DNA of 32,325 nucleotides, taken from the NCBI GenBank assembly GCA_945861415.1, contig CAMAUV010000049.1, forward strand, positions 1 to 32,325, given 5' to 3'. The notes under the pieces were generated by a model. It was not told the origin of the DNA. It did not search any database and saw nothing but the letters and a program-made list of their open reading frames with translations. Shown piece after piece: positions 1 to 6,974 of the stretch; positions within the stretch are counted from its first letter, which is position 1, and each line of letters begins with the position of its first letter. Source of the stretch: Akkermansia muciniphila (lineage in GTDB: Bacteria; Verrucomicrobiota; Verrucomicrobiia; Verrucomicrobiales; V1-33). The translations under genes were made by a program, and so were the position numbers.

Positions 1-366
1 CTGGCTGAAGCGGGTATCAAAACCCTCTACATCGATCCGGGCTGCCCGTGGCAGAACGGCTACGTCGAGAGCTTCCATGACAAGTTCCGCAGAGAGTGCC
101 TTGCTCGCGAGCTATTTTATACGCTGAGCGAGGCGCGGGTGGTGATCGCAGCCTGGCGCATGAAGTTCAATCAAGTCAGACCGCATCGCAGCTTCGGCAT
201 GAAGACGCCAGAGGAATTCGCCTTTGGACTCGTTCCCGCAAGAGGGCAAACGGCTCAATCTACTTTCTACGCTGCGGCCTCCGGCCTTCGCTCCGAAAGC
301 AGATTGACAAGCAGGTGGCAGCCACTATCCATGAACCCGAATCCTTTCACTTTGAGCGGACCATAA
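1..366 (+). CDS. IS3-family transposase OrfB, C-terminal part (5' end outside window)
   Basis: The frame is open from base 1 to a TAA at 364-366. It encodes the end of a DDE (rve) integrase core: DPGCPWQNGYVESFHDKF carries the third catalytic acidic residue (the Glu of NGYVES), and RPHRSFGMKTPEEFA is the usual closing signature of IS3-type OrfB proteins. This enzyme cuts and joins element ends during copy-out-paste-in transposition. The catalytic Asp pair must lie upstream of the window. After PEEFA the reading frame runs on for about 45 residues (GLRSESRLT...), a tail that may be natural to this IS subgroup or read-through into the element end. The overlapping frame starting at 96 is a shadow. 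Family assignment is firm; subgroup is not. Confidence 0.88.
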   Translation: MAEAGIKTLYIDPGCPWQNGYVESFHDKFRRECLARELFYTLSEARVVIAAWRMKFNQVRPHRSFGMKTPEEFAFGLVPARGQTAQSTFYAAASGLRSESRLTSRWQPLSMNPNPFTLSGP

Positions 367-383
367 ACTGGGAGGGTGCCAAC
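1..383 (+). mobile_element. Right end of an IS3-family insertion sequence (truncated by the window edge)
   Basis: The window opens inside a transposase reading frame of IS3-family OrfB type. Just after its stop lies a sequence (about 360-382, containing ACCATAAACTGGGAGGGTGC) that resembles the terminal inverted repeats of IS3-family elements, whose opposite ends often read TGACC...CAGTTTATGG. The left end lies outside the window, so neither the matching repeat nor a target-site duplication can be checked, and the exact right boundary is uncertain by several bases. The next gene starts at 402, only about 20 bases from the presumed end, so the insertion has probably displaced or replaced that gene's own promoter. 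Confidence 0.7.
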
Positions 384-401
384 CCGGCAGCCACCCACTA
401 T

Positions 402-857
402 ATGAAAACCAGACTTGCAGCAATTCTCCTCTCACTTTCCACCCTGTTCAGTTTTGGCCACGGCGGCGTGGAACTAGGGCCGAACAAAGGCCGTATCCTT
501 GAGTTCAGTAAGAACGAAACCATGCACGGAGAAGTCACAGTCAGAGACGGCAATTTTCATATTGCCCTGCTCGACAAGGACATGCAGCGCGTGGCCTTCA
601 CCAGCCAGACACTCACCGCTACCGGAGGCCCGCGCGACAAGCAGGCAAAACTGGAAGTCACCAAAGTAGCAGACGGTTTCGCGGTGTCGGCGGTCAAGGA
701 CGGCGAGTGGCTCATCGTCCAGTTCAGGCCTGATTCCAAAGGCAAGGCGGTAACTGCCCGCCTGCACTACGACACCGGCAATTGCGACGACTGCAGCAAG
801 CAGGAGTGGCTTTGCGAATGCAAACCGGAACCCGCAAAAGACGCTAAGAAAAAGTAA
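402..857 (+). CDS. Small secreted Cys-rich protein of unknown function, next to hupE-like gene
   Basis: 151 residues. Residues 1-18 form a signal peptide (MKTRLAAILLSLSTLFSF), so the product is exported. The mature part opens with HGGVELGPNKGRILEFS, a Gly-rich motif I associate, without certainty, with small proteins found near metal-efflux or HupE genes. The C-terminus has four cysteines, C128-x2-C131 and C138-x-C140, followed by a Lys-rich tail, which suggests metal binding or a disulfide knot (inference). ATG 402 is chosen because the signal peptide starts there; the same frame is open upstream to 96, but that stretch lies in the insertion sequence. The hupE-like gene follows 70 bases downstream on the same strand. 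The function is unknown. Confidence 0.75.
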   Translation: MKTRLAAILLSLSTLFSFGHGGVELGPNKGRILEFSKNETMHGEVTVRDGNFHIALLDKDMQRVAFTSQTLTATGGPRDKQAKLEVTKVADGFAVSAVKDGEWLIVQFRPDSKGKAVTARLHYDTGNCDDCSKQEWLCECKPEPAKDAKKK

Positions 858-927
858 GGCGAATACAGCCGGCGAGTAAGCGATCTTCCGGCATAATTCT
901 GGCGGTCGCCGACGCCGTAACGATACT

Positions 928-1524
928 ATGGACTGGTCAAGCATTTCCACCTTTCTAAAGCACGGCATCCACCACGTCCTCATGGGGTGGGATCACCTAC
1001 TGTTCGCTGCCGCGCTAATCATTGCCCTGCGCAGCTTTTGGGACATCTTCAAGATCATTGGGATATTCACCATTGCCCATTCCATCACGGTGACAGTGAC
1101 GGCCCTGCGCGGCCAACCGCTCTTCGCTGCCGAGGTTGTTGAGCCGGTGATTGCGGCGAGTATTATTTTCGTAGCATTAGAGAATATTGTGCTTCCTAGA
1201 GATGGCGTGAGCAAACGTAGGTTGGCGCTAGCCTTCGGCTTCGGATTGATTCATGGTCTTGGCCTCGGCGGTGCACTGCTGGAAAATCTGAGCGGGCTGC
1301 CCGGCGGCACCGCAGGCTGGGCCATCGCGGCCTTCTGCATCGGCGTGGAGGTTGGTCACCTTTGTGTGGTCGCCCCGCTTTCCGGTGTTCTCAAAACCGG
1401 ACGCGATGCCGGCGGGGAAAAATTCCAGCGCTCTGTTCTCTTCTGGGGATCCATCCTCATCGCCCTTGGAGGCACGTATTATCTGCTGGCGGCACTTGGC
1501 CTTGTGCCCGGAATCGGCGGGTAG
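928..1524 (+). CDS. HupE/UreJ-family membrane protein
   Basis: 198 residues, nearly all in hydrophobic helices (six or seven). The N-terminus GIHHVLMGWDHLLFAAAL matches the family hallmark G-x2-H-(I/V)-x2-G-x-DHLLF. It is followed by FTIAHSITVTVTAL, by VEPVIAASIIFVALEN and by FGFGLIHGLGLGGAL, all in the usual family order, and the His/Asp residues are thought to form a metal site. HupE and UreJ proteins are integral membrane proteins linked to nickel or cobalt import for hydrogenase and urease, but many relatives sit beside other metal genes and have no proven substrate. No hydrogenase or urease gene is visible here. Upstream is a Cys-rich exported protein and downstream a rhodanese-HMA protein, which supports a metal-related role (inference). 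No clear ribosome binding site precedes ATG 928. Confidence 0.85.
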   Translation: MDWSSISTFLKHGIHHVLMGWDHLLFAAALIIALRSFWDIFKIIGIFTIAHSITVTVTALRGQPLFAAEVVEPVIAASIIFVALENIVLPRDGVSKRRLALAFGFGLIHGLGLGGALLENLSGLPGGTAGWAIAAFCIGVEVGHLCVVAPLSGVLKTGRDAGGEKFQRSVLFWGSILIALGGTYYLLAALGLVPGIGG

Positions 1525-1648
1525 TAGTTCCTCTTGGAATAATCCCGCGCCTCACGCTTCTTATCCCCCACGCTTCTCAGTGAATCCCTTTCCGGGCGGC
1601 AGTCCTGCCGGCCGGCCTTAAACAGAACAAAACACCACCCACAACACT

Positions 1649-2314
1649 ATGAAGAAACTAATCATGACTCTCGCCGCCGCACTCGCTATGACGGGCTTCC
1701 TTCGCGCCGGAGAATATCCCGACATCAGCGTAGCCGACCTCAAGAAGGCCATGGCTGACAAGAAGGTCGCCGTAATCGATGCCAACGGCAGCGACAGCTG
1801 GAAAGATGGCCACATCCCCGGCGCTGTCGACCTCGAATCCTTGGAGGCAAAACTCGGCGATCTTCTGCCGAAGGACAAATCCACCTTAGTGGTGGCCTAC
1901 TGCGGCGGCCCGGCCTGTAGCGCCTATATTTCCGCAGCCAAAGCCGCAGAGAAGCTTGGCTACAAAAACGTTAAGCACCTCTCCGCCGGTCTCTCCGGCT
2001 GGAAAGCTGCCGGCGAAAAGACTGAAGCCGGCAAAGGAGAAAAGAAGACCTCCACCGACGCTGCTGCACACACGTTCGTCGCTACCTTCACCGGCGTTGC
2101 CTGCAGCGCCTGTGAGTCCAAAGTCGGCAAGGCTATCGCCAAGCTCCCCAGCGGCGGCAATGTGAAGTGGGAAGCTGGCAAACAGAAAGGCACCAAAATG
2201 GTAACCTTCACCGCGAAAAACTGCGGCTGCCCCGGCGCCACCAAAGAAGGCCTCGTCACCGCCCTCGGCGATGACGCCAAGAGCTTCGTGGTGAAAGAAC
2301 TCGCCGCCAAGTAA
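1649..2314 (+). CDS. Exported rhodanese-HMA fusion protein
   Basis: 221 residues with a signal peptide (about 1-20, ending FLRAGEY). Residues about 24-122 are a rhodanese domain: DGHIPGAVDL (53-62) and the active-site loop VVAYCGGPACSAY with the likely catalytic Cys85 and a second Cys90, then LSAGLSGWKAAGE, the usual closing motif. After a Lys/Glu-rich linker (123-140), residues about 142-220 resemble a heavy-metal-associated domain: the metal-loop motif TGVACSACESKV has a C152-x2-C155 pair, and a second CGC motif lies at 192-194. Rhodaneses move sulfane sulfur or serve as redox scaffolds, and HMA domains carry Cu(I) or other soft metals. An exported fusion of both suggests handling of metal or persulfide in the periplasm (inference). 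A strong terminator follows, ending the transcript of this group. Confidence 0.85.
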   Translation: MKKLIMTLAAALAMTGFLRAGEYPDISVADLKKAMADKKVAVIDANGSDSWKDGHIPGAVDLESLEAKLGDLLPKDKSTLVVAYCGGPACSAYISAAKAAEKLGYKNVKHLSAGLSGWKAAGEKTEAGKGEKKTSTDAAAHTFVATFTGVACSACESKVGKAIAKLPSGGNVKWEAGKQKGTKMVTFTAKNCGCPGATKEGLVTALGDDAKSFVVKELAAK

Positions 2315-2341
2315 GCATCCGGCACTATTGATCCTGTTCGC

Positions 2342-2380
2342 AGCCGCGCACCGTCGCCGGCGGTGCGCGGCTTTTCTTTT
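2342..2380 (+). terminator. Rho-independent terminator after the rhodanese-HMA gene
   Basis: A perfect 12-bp inverted repeat (AGCCGCGCACCG at 2342-2353 and its complement at 2361-2372) encloses a 7-base loop and runs straight into a T-rich tract (TTTCTTTTC). It lies 28 bases after the stop codon at 2314. This is a textbook intrinsic terminator on the plus strand. Confidence 0.9.
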
Positions 2381-2475
2381 CTCTAGATGGAAGGTGATAA
2401 ACCGGGCGGGTAGCCATTTTTGCGATGCCCGGGTCTGCGATGTTTAGCCAAACAAAAAGGTCCGCGCCCGCGGCA

Positions 2476-2503
2476 TTGACCCTGCTGCTATTCACCATAA
2501 AAA
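2476..2503 (+). promoter_or_regulatory. Possible sigma70-type promoter for the TGA-containing thioredoxin-like gene
   Basis: TTGACC (2476-2481) and TAAAAA (2498-2503) are 16 bases apart and would start RNA at about 2510, which is the A of the ATG. No Shine-Dalgarno sequence precedes that ATG, so a leaderless message is possible. The -10 match is poor and promoter consensus in this phylum is not well known to me, so this is a suggestion only. Confidence 0.3.
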
Positions 2504-2509
2504 TTAGGT

Positions 2510-3736
2510 ATGATCAAGAAACTGCTCATTCTCGCTGCTGCCGTGACCGTCACCCAGGCAGCCCCTCCGCAAACTACCGCAGACCTTGTGGTCGTGATCT
2601 CGCCGGCAAAAGACGAGTTGGCATGGCTGGCCATCCCGTGGGAAACCGACCTCACTGTGGCCCGCCGCAAGGCCGCCACCGCGGGCCGGCCAATCTTTCT
2701 GTGGGAGATGGACGGTCACCCGTTGGGATGCACCTGAAATAATGGTGTGATGGACCGTGAGTTCGTCTTCAGTCATCCGGAAGTGCAGGCCCTCATCCGC
2801 GAAAAGTTCATACCGCTGGCCATGGACGATTGGTACCTCCGCCGTCAGAATGACGCCTACGGCAAGTTCTTCATTGAGATGACCAAACCCAGCCCGCGCG
2901 GCAACGCCGGCGACAATACCCGGCAGGGCCGTTATGTGTTCACCGCGTCGGGAAAATTTCTTGGCTTCAACAACAACCGTTCGCCCGAACGCATCCTCTC
3001 CATGCTGCGCGACTCCCTTGCCAAATGGGACGCACTTCCCTCTGCCGAAAAGCAACCGCCCGGTGGCACCGGCGACCTGTCCCGGGAGGCCCGCTACCTG
3101 AGGATACCACCAGTTGACGGCGCAGTAGTCAAAGTGTTCACACGCGTGCTTGAGCGGACAAAAGAAGGAAAGTTCACCAAAGTGACGCCGCCAGAAAGTG
3201 CGCCGGGGGACTTGCGCCACCGCGGTTTCGATGCCGCCACCGATCACCTGTGGCTCAACGCCGCCGATCTTAAAACCCTGCTCCCACCTCCCGACGCAAA
3301 ACCCGGCACCACCATTCCCGTGCCCCGCGCCCTTGCACAGCGTATCGCCCGCTATCACTTCGTGGATAGCACGCGCGGCGAACCACCTCACTGGAAGCGC
3401 GACGAGGCCAAAACTGTCACGCTCACCCTGACGGTAGAATCCGCGAAGCGGGCGAAACTGGTCGGCCGCGTTCATATGGAAACCTCCGATGGCACCCGCG
3501 GCTACATCGCGACCCTCGATGGCTGGTTGGAACACGACCGCGGAAAGTTAACCGCCCTCCATGCCGTAGCCACCGGCGACCATTGGGGCGACAGCCCGCT
3601 CACCGCCGGTGCCCGCCTAGGCAAGTCGCCGCTCGGCGTCGCCTTCGCCCTCTGCCCGGACCCAAAAGGTGCCGACTCCATTCCACCCCAGGGTGCGCGC
3701 TGGCTAGATGGCTACTACGACCCGGATAGGAATTGA
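2510..3736 (+). CDS. Secreted thioredoxin-like protein with in-frame TGA in the redox motif (candidate selenoprotein)
   Basis: Two open stretches, 2510-2737 (75 codons) and 2738-3736, lie in the same frame and are separated only by TGA at 2735-2737. Read through, they give 408 residues. Residues 1-18 are a signal peptide. Then follow an A-x2-A-type helix (TVARRKAATAGRPIFLW) and the strand-to-motif turn of a thioredoxin-like fold: MDGHPLGCT, TGA, NNGVMDREFVFSHPEV. The TGA is residue 76, right after Cys74-Thr75, so it would complete a C-x-C or C-x-U pair. I associate this MDGHPLGCT-x-NNG pattern with planctomycete and verrucomicrobial relatives that carry Cys there (from memory, not checked). 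The second part has the rest of the fold (TRQGRYVFTASGKFLGF) and a long C-terminal domain I do not recognise. The downstream part alone would lack both signal peptide and Cys74, and GTG 2747 and ATG 2750 have no ribosome binding site. Alternatives are a nonsense mutation (TGC to TGA) or a sequencing error. Confidence 0.6.
2752..2768 (+). promoter_or_regulatory. Possible bacterial SECIS-like stem-loop just after the in-frame TGA
   Basis: Folded by hand, GGACCG (2752-2757) can pair with CGTCT (2764-2768) with one bulged C, leaving a six-base loop TGAGTT (2758-2763) that has G as its second base. The loop begins 20 bases after the TGA. Bacterial SECIS elements are small hairpins inside the coding region just downstream of UGA, with a G near the start of the apical loop, so spacing and shape fit. 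The stem is short and includes a G-T wobble, so chance is not excluded. Confidence 0.3.
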
Positions 3737-3752
3737 TCCGCTACCATCAGGA

Positions 3753-4052
3753 TCACGGCTTTTCCCACCGGCTCAAAACCTCTTGCACCTTATCGCGAAT
3801 GCGCTCGCGGGCCTCGCTGCGCCCCACCCCTGCATCAGGGGCTTGTCGCATCTGGTGTGGAGATGCCAGATGTGGGAGATCACCGCCAGCCTCAGGGCAT
3901 TCGCATCCAGCGACTGCCATACCGCACTTCGGCCCAAACGGCCACTGCCGCGCACACCCGCACGAGCGGCAATCACCGTTGCCGCTGCCTCCCGCTTCGC
4001 GGCCCGTGATTCCCGGTTCAGCTGCGCCGGGCGGCAAATTTTTTCGTGGCAC
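3753..4052 (-). pseudogene. DUF2293-domain gene broken by a one-base frameshift
   Basis: On the minus strand one frame encodes NRESRAAKREAAATVIAARA, then a stretch ending LRLAVISHIWHLHTRCDKPL, and the next frame continues GVGRSEARERIRDKVQEVL and ends SRWEKP at a TGA (3753-3755). Joined, these resemble DUF2293 proteins (RLAV-x-A/S-HI-R-x2-HT...LL-x-x-GV-R-x-EAR-x-RVR), small bacterial proteins of unknown function. The join needs one extra G in the run at 3827-3830 (GGGG instead of GGGGG on the coding strand). The N-terminus is unclear: GTG at 4052 opens a different frame (PRKNLPPGAAEPG), so a second lesion may exist. A homopolymer sequencing error would explain the main shift equally well. The region otherwise fills the gap between the TGA-containing gene and the aldolase. 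Confidence 0.6.
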
Positions 4053-4081
4053 GCCCGCGGGTGCTGTGTCAGGGCAGGCTT

Positions 4082-4864
4082 ATGTCCGACACACCACACT
4101 TTCTTCGTTCCCTCCTTCGCGCCAATGGCCGCACGGTCATTGTGCCCATCGACCACGGGACAGCCATCCCGGTGGCCGGGCTGGAGCGGCCGGATTCTTT
4201 GATCGAGGGACTGCGCGAATGGGCCGATGCGTTTGTGGTGAACTACGGGGCGGCCCGCGCCTGCCGCACAGCGTTGGAAGGACGCGCGGTCTGCTTACGC
4301 ACTGATGTTTATAAGCCGGCCCGCCCGGGCCAGCCGGACCACGGCGCATGGATGACCTATGGAGCTGCAGATGCCGTGCGGGCCGGAGCACACTGCGTGA
4401 TGCATATGCTCTACCCCCATCACGCAGATGAAGCGCGCCAATTCCGCGAAGGCGCACGGCTCATCAGTGAATGTCACACCGCCGGGCTGCCGGTGATTAC
4501 CGAAACGCTGCCCTTCGGCCTCGGTCGCACGGCTGACTACACGCCGGAGCATATCGGATTTGCCGTGAGGGCCGCCGCCGAGCTGGGCGCCGATGTGGTG
4601 AAAACCGCATGGCCCGGCAGCCGCGATGCATTTCAGAAAATCGTTGAGTCCACCTTCGTGCCCGTGATCGTGCTGGGCGGAGCCGCGCAGACGGACGACG
4701 CCAGCATCCTGCGCATGGTCGCGGACAGCATCGCCGCCGGCGGTGCAGGCGTTGCCATCGGCCGTAATGTATGGCAGCACGAAAACCCGCCGCTCATGCT
4801 GCGTCGGCTGCACGCCATCGTCCATGAAGGCGCGGATGCCGATGCCGCGCTGGCGATGTTCTGA
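4082..4864 (+). CDS. DeoC/LsrF-type class I aldolase
   Basis: 260 residues from ATG 4082. The fold is the TIM barrel of the DeoC/FbaB/LsrF family: strand 1 with TVIVPIDHGTA (18-28), VVNYGAAR (52-59), VCLRTDVYK (70-78), LPVITETLPFG (136-146), then ELGADVVKTAWPGS with the probable Schiff-base Lys174, VPVIVLGGA (193-201) and the phosphate-binding end GGAGVAIGRNVWQ. Such enzymes cleave or condense phosphorylated sugars (fructose-1,6-bisphosphate, AI-2 phosphate or related substrates); the substrate cannot be fixed from sequence. The frame is open upstream to 4046, but that part overlaps the DUF2293 remnant; ATG 4082 has an AGGGCAGG-like purine stretch ahead of it and gives the expected family length. 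The delta' gene follows 25 bases later, so the two may be co-transcribed. Confidence 0.85.
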   Translation: MSDTPHFLRSLLRANGRTVIVPIDHGTAIPVAGLERPDSLIEGLREWADAFVVNYGAARACRTALEGRAVCLRTDVYKPARPGQPDHGAWMTYGAADAVRAGAHCVMHMLYPHHADEARQFREGARLISECHTAGLPVITETLPFGLGRTADYTPEHIGFAVRAAAELGADVVKTAWPGSRDAFQKIVESTFVPVIVLGGAAQTDDASILRMVADSIAAGGAGVAIGRNVWQHENPPLMLRRLHAIVHEGADADAALAMF

Positions 4865-4889
4865 GGACGCTGACGCACGCATCAAATCC

Positions 4890-5864
4890 ATGGCCTTCCT
4901 TCCTGACCACGCTTATTCGCTCATCGCCCGCGCCCACGCCCTGGATCGGCTGGCCCACGCGTTTTTGATCTCCGGGCCATCATTGGAGGATCAGCGCGAA
5001 CTGGCGGTAAAATTGAGCGCTCTTGTGAATGGCTGGAGTGATGTGGGCTCACTGGACGATCTGCGGCGGCACGGAGCAATCGTCATTGAGCCCGAAGGAA
5101 AACTGCGGCAGATCAAAATTGAGATGATGCGGGATGCTGGGAAATCGCTCCAGTATACCTCCAGTTCGACTTATAAAATCGTAGTAATCTCCGACGCCGA
5201 CCGGATGAACCAGAGCGCGTGCAATTCCTTCCTCAAAACCTTGGAGGAACCACCCGCCAACACCCTCATCCTGCTGCTCACGCGGACTCCGGAACAGCTC
5301 CTCGATACCATCCGCAGCCGCTGCGTGCGCGTGGCGCTGTATCGTGAATGTCAAACCGGCCTGCAGCTTACGGAGGTGGAGGAGCAGTTGGTGCATTTGC
5401 TGGCCGCCTACTTCAGTCATGGCAAACCGGATTCCTCCCGCGCCATGGGATTGCTGGCGGATTTCCAGAACATCACCGCGGAGCTGCGCGGAGACATCGA
5501 AGATCGCCACAAGGCCGCCCTCAAGGAGGAGGTTAGCACCTATGGAAAAACCACCGACGGCGGCTGGCTCAAGGACCGTGAAGACTACTACGATGACCTC
5601 ACTGAGTCCGCTTATCAGGAGCAGCGTAACAACCTGCTGAGCCTGCTCTTCACATGGCTCGGCGAAATGCAGCGCCGCCACTTTGGCCTCCCGGCCATGG
5701 ACCTCCCGGCATGGAATGCGCTGACCGAACAGCTGGCGGAAAAGTATTCCGTGAACGATCTGCACCGCCGGCTCAAAGCCGTGGATGAGATGCGGCGGAA
5801 TCTGGCCACGAATGTCCGCGAAGTGCTGGCCCTCGAGGTTGGCTTCCTTAATGCATTCGGCTGA
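4890..5864 (+). CDS. holB: DNA polymerase III subunit delta' (clamp-loader)
   Basis: 324 residues. The AAA+ core is seen as AHAFLISGPSLEDQRELAVK (a degenerate Walker A lacking GKT, as usual for delta'), then GKLRQIKIEMMRDAG, YKIVVISDADRMNQSACNSF, LKTLEEPPANTLILLLT and TIRSRC, the conserved SRC motif of clamp-loader subunits. Delta' is the non-catalytic stator of the complex that opens and loads the beta clamp. The C-terminal half is alpha-helical (collar region) and poorly conserved, as expected. The frame is open upstream to 4743 inside the aldolase gene; ATG 4890 is chosen because the family N-terminus (HAYSLIARAHALDRLAHAFL) begins there. The SRP RNA gene follows, an arrangement reminiscent of ffs beside clamp-loader genes in other bacteria. 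Confidence 0.85.
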   Translation: MAFLPDHAYSLIARAHALDRLAHAFLISGPSLEDQRELAVKLSALVNGWSDVGSLDDLRRHGAIVIEPEGKLRQIKIEMMRDAGKSLQYTSSSTYKIVVISDADRMNQSACNSFLKTLEEPPANTLILLLTRTPEQLLDTIRSRCVRVALYRECQTGLQLTEVEEQLVHLLAAYFSHGKPDSSRAMGLLADFQNITAELRGDIEDRHKAALKEEVSTYGKTTDGGWLKDREDYYDDLTESAYQEQRNNLLSLLFTWLGEMQRRHFGLPAMDLPAWNALTEQLAEKYSVNDLHRRLKAVDEMRRNLATNVREVLALEVGFLNAFG

Positions 5865-5930
5865 TACCGCCTACTCGGCAGTTCCACGGAGATTGTCGTT
5901 GCACCGCAGCAGAACCCGGAGCAGGAACCC

Positions 5931-6030
5931 GCGTCGTCAGGGGCTGTGGAGTATGGACGCGCGAACCCCGCCAGGGCCGGAAGGCAGCAACGGTAGCATG
6001 ATCCCCACTGCCGCAGTTCTCTGGCGGCGC
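5931..6030 (+). ncRNA. ffs: Small signal recognition particle RNA (4.5S type)
   Basis: The core CCAGGGCCGGAAGGCAGCAA (5971-5990) is the conserved domain IV hairpin of SRP RNA, with the GGAA tetraloop and the AGCA side of the symmetric loop that binds Ffh. Outer ends pair over ten bases: GCGTCGTCAG (5931-5940) with CTGGCGGCGC (6021-6030), including G-T wobbles. An inner helix CTGTGG (5944-5949) pairs with CCGCAG (6011-6016). TTTTGTTTAC follows at 6031, so transcription likely ends there. The length of about 100 bases fits the bacterial small form that lacks the Alu domain. It targets nascent membrane and secreted proteins together with Ffh. Confidence 0.93.
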
Positions 6031-6101
6031 TTTTGTTTACAGGAACAAATAGAGCCGGAGATTGACGCCTCCCCACTCCCCTGCTATCACTAAGGTCCAT
6101 C

Positions 6102-6587
6102 ATGCCAAAAGCAGCCGCACTGAATCCCGATATCACCAAGCGCCTCGACGATTTTCTCGCAGGCAAGGGTCTGCGCCGCACCAAACAACGCGACGTCATC
6201 GCGCGCGCCGCTTTCTCCACCGCAGAGCACTTCACCGCAGAGGAACTGCTCGACATCGCCCGCAAGATCGACCGCACGACCAGCCGCGCCACCGTTTACC
6301 GCACTCTCAGTATGCTCGTCGAGGCCGGACTCCTCCGCGAAGTCGACCTCGGCCTTGGCCAGATGTGCTACGATCCGAATTTCATCGACCACCCGCACCA
6401 CAATCACCTTATCTGTCTCGACTGCCGGAAAGTCGTGGAGTTTGAAGACAAGCACATGCATCTGCTCGAAGACTGTATCACTCGCCGGCTCGGATTCAGC
6501 CCCGCCAGCGCCACGCTCAAGATCGAAGCCAATTGCGAGGAACTCCGTCAGCGCGGTGAGTGCAAAACCCGCAAGGCTGCACGGTAA
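6102..6587 (+). CDS. Fur-family metal- or peroxide-responsive repressor
   Basis: 161 residues. The N-terminal winged helix is clear: GLRRTKQRDVIARAAF (23-38), FTAEELLDIARKI (44-56) and the recognition helix SRATVYRTLSMLVEAGLL (61-78). The dimer/metal domain has HPHHNHLICLDCRKVVEFED with the His cluster (97-102) and one C105-x2-C108 pair. The second structural pair seen in many Fur/PerR proteins is replaced by widely spaced Cys145 and Cys154, so the structural zinc site may be incomplete or different. The protein cannot be split between Fur, PerR and Zur by sight. A rhodanese and a secreted double-YHS protein follow on the same strand at 29 and 13 bases, so the repressor may control them. AAGG lies upstream of ATG 6102. 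Confidence 0.92.
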   Translation: MPKAAALNPDITKRLDDFLAGKGLRRTKQRDVIARAAFSTAEHFTAEELLDIARKIDRTTSRATVYRTLSMLVEAGLLREVDLGLGQMCYDPNFIDHPHHNHLICLDCRKVVEFEDKHMHLLEDCITRRLGFSPASATLKIEANCEELRQRGECKTRKAAR

Positions 6588-6616
6588 TCCCCTGCCCTGT
6601 TTTCCTTAAACCGGTG

Positions 6617-6961
6617 ATGAATTTTCCGCCCGCAGACACATTTGAGATTTCCGCCGCCGAAACCGACGCACTGCGCAAAGCCGGAGTGCCCTTCCTGCTC
6701 ATCGACTGCCGCGAGCAGGATGAGTGGAATCTCTGCCACATCCATGGCGCAGAACTCATGCCCCTATCCGTTTTCGCCGAGCAGTCGCGCGTCCGCTTCA
6801 CCAATCCTGAAGAGCGCCTTGTGATTCATTGCCATCACGGCATGCGCAGCGCTCAGGCCGCCCACTTCCTACGCCAACGTGGCATTCCCCTCGCATGGAG
6901 CATGGCTGGCGGCATCGAGGCATGGTCGCAGGACGTGGACCCCTCGGTGCCAACTTACTGA
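6617..6961 (+). CDS. Single-domain rhodanese (sulfurtransferase-like)
   Basis: 114 residues, no signal peptide, so cytoplasmic. Motifs in order: FLLIDCREQDEWNLCHIHGA (the family D-x-R-x2-E-(Y/F/W)-x2-GHI-x-GA, here with C-HIHGA), then the active-site loop VIHCHHGMRSAQAAHFL with catalytic Cys in C-HHGMRS, and GIPLAWSMAGGIEAW at the end. The loop CHHGMRS is typical of rhodaneses that accept sulfane sulfur as a persulfide. ATG 6617 is chosen since the family N-terminus starts nearby; the frame is open to 6560 inside fur. It sits between a Fur-type regulator and a YHS protein, which suggests a role in metal or sulfur stress (inference). Confidence 0.88.
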   Translation: MNFPPADTFEISAAETDALRKAGVPFLLIDCREQDEWNLCHIHGAELMPLSVFAEQSRVRFTNPEERLVIHCHHGMRSAQAAHFLRQRGIPLAWSMAGGIEAWSQDVDPSVPTY

Positions 6962-6974
6962 TCGTTCCCTTCCC

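Noticed and set aside
96..401. N-terminal extension of the 402 gene into the insertion sequence
   Set aside because: The upstream part lies in the transposase gene in another frame, and a proper signal peptide starts at ATG 402.
2504..3535. A 343-codon minus-strand frame opposite the TGA-containing gene
   Set aside because: It could be taken as the true gene here, but it has no motif, is rich in Gly/His/Ala/Arg, and the plus strand shows a signal peptide and thioredoxin-like features on both sides of the TGA.
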